NCBI GenBank assembly: GCA_030641505.1
Contig: DAOWHI010000215.1
Coordinates: forward strand, 1 to 5,875
Direction: 5' to 3'
From: Gemmatimonadota bacterium
GTDB lineage: Bacteria > Gemmatimonadota > Gemmatimonadetes > JACCXV01 > JAHWKZ01
Length of the DNA: 5,875 bases
Each line of letters begins with the position of its first letter. Positions within the stretch are counted from its first letter, which is position 1. This document shows, one piece after another, positions 5,032 to 5,875 of this stretch. The position numbers and the translations under genes were made by a program. The notes beneath the pieces were generated by a model. It saw nothing but the letters and a program-made list of their open reading frames with translations. It did not search any database and was not told the origin of the DNA.

Positions 5032-5875
5032 ATGTCCGACCAACGGGTCGATCTGATCACTGGATCGAGTTCCGGCTTCGGCCGACAAGTCGCACTCAAG
5101 TTGGCGCGCCGTGGTGACCGGGTGTACGCGACGATGCGCGAGCCAGAAGGCAAGAACCGCGACACCGCCGCGGAGCTCCGCTCGATCGCGGACGGTGAAA
5201 ACCTTGACATCCGCACGATCGATCTCGACGTCGCGTCCGATGCATCGGTCGAGGCCGCCGTCGAGCAGATCATTGCCGAGTCGAACCGCATCGACGTGGT
5301 CGTCAACAACGCCGGTCAGATGTACTTGGGGATCGCCGAGGGATTCTCACCCGACCAGTTCAGCCATCAGCTCGATGTCAACCTGGTCGGCGTGTACCGC
5401 GTCACGCGCGCGGTGCTCCCCCACATGCGGGAGCAAAACTCTGGCCTGATCGTCAACTTGACTTCGGTCGCCGGCCGGATCGCGTTCCCATTCTATGCGC
5501 TGTATTGCGCCAGCAAATGGGGTCTCGAAGGGTTGTCGGAGTGTTTGCGGTACGAGTTGGTCCCCAAGGGGATCGACGTCGTGGTCGTCGAGCCCGGCCC
5601 GTTCCAGACCGATTTACTCAAGAAGACGCAGTCGACCGGCAAGGTGCAAAACTTCGAAGGCTATCCCGAGCTGGACTCGCTGTGGACCGACTTCATGGCA
5701 TGGTACGAACCGGCGCTCACCGATCCCGCGATGCTCGACGATCCCGAGGCGCAGGTCGATCCAGCGCTCGTGAGCGACGCCATCGTCGAGTTGGTCGAAA
5801 CGCCGGCCGGCGAGCGCCCGTTTCGCAACGTCGTCGGACTCGACCTCGGCACGGTCCGCGAGCTGAACGCCACGA
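5032..5875 (+). CDS. Classical short-chain dehydrogenase/reductase, 3'-truncated by the window
   Basis: NAD(P)-dependent oxidoreductase acting on an unknown alcohol or carbonyl substrate in the cytoplasm; 281 residues are visible with no stop before the window end. Motifs appear in canonical order: cofactor-binding TGSSSGFG (10-17), D64/D66 in the IDLDVAS strand, NNAG (92-95), and the catalytic tetrad N117, S145 (NLTSVAG), Y158 and K162 (YCASK). The EPGPFQTDL segment follows near residues 193-201. An Arg at the end of beta-2 (YATMR, R36) argues for NADP(H) preference. The overall look is that of the broad 17-beta-hydroxysteroid dehydrogenase/carbonyl reductase-like set, a similarity that does not identify the substrate. 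Most such proteins are 250-300 residues, so little is probably missing. It lies 43 nt downstream of the small protein with its own strong ribosome binding site; a functional link to the protease is not evident. Confidence 0.93.
   Translation, partial: MSDQRVDLITGSSSGFGRQVALKLARRGDRVYATMREPEGKNRDTAAELRSIADGENLDIRTIDLDVASDASVEAAVEQIIAESNRIDVVVNNAGQMYLGIAEGFSPDQFSHQLDVNLVGVYRVTRAVLPHMREQNSGLIVNLTSVAGRIAFPFYALYCASKWGLEGLSECLRYELVPKGIDVVVVEPGPFQTDLLKKTQSTGKVQNFEGYPELDSLWTDFMAWYEPALTDPAMLDDPEAQVDPALVSDAIVELVETPAGERPFRNVVGLDLGTVRELNAT

Overview
This is a GC-rich, gene-dense bacterial chromosomal segment with eight protein-coding genes. Two are cut by the window edges. I see no RNA genes, insertion sequences, phage genes or CRISPR. 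No marker gene fixes the taxon. The lipoprotein start of the protease (Cys followed by an acidic stretch and a PTAP motif) and the GC-rich coding style recall Gemmatimonadota or a similar diderm soil/sediment lineage, but this is a low-confidence guess. The signal peptides fit a diderm.

Left arm, minus strand (about 3423 down to 1): five co-directional genes are packed with gaps of 21 nt or less, or with overlaps, so they form one probable operon. In transcription order they are: (i) a class III nucleotide cyclase with an N-terminal catalytic domain, one membrane segment and a coiled-coil, low-complexity C-terminal region; (ii) and (iii) two tandem paralogous 131-residue four-helix membrane proteins of unknown family; (iv) a family-2-like glycosyltransferase with a hydrophobic C-terminal part; (v) the N-terminal 140 residues of an NAD-dependent epimerase/dehydratase (extended SDR). 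The last two suggest surface polysaccharide or glycolipid synthesis. The first three look like a membrane signalling unit. Joint function is inferred only from gene order.

Intergenic 3424-3580: this is the divergent control region. It holds a near-consensus sigma70-type promoter reading right (TTGACA, 18 bp, TATAGT) and a strong Shine-Dalgarno. No convincing promoter was found for the left operon.

Right arm, plus strand (3581-5875): first comes a lipoprotein trypsin-like serine protease with a complete His-Asp-Ser triad, resembling the bacterial relatives of plant NAL1. It is followed 22 nt later by a small protein that repeats, as a stand-alone unit, the N-terminal pro-domain-like module of the protease. 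A classical SDR oxidoreductase comes next, truncated by the window end and preceded by its own strong ribosome binding site. The protease and its small neighbour look like a functional pair (enzyme plus in-trans inhibitor, chaperone or targeting factor). That is the most interesting hypothesis here, together with the cyclase plus duplicated membrane protein operon. The left-most two genes also differ from the rest of the window in GATC density, which may mean a separate origin.
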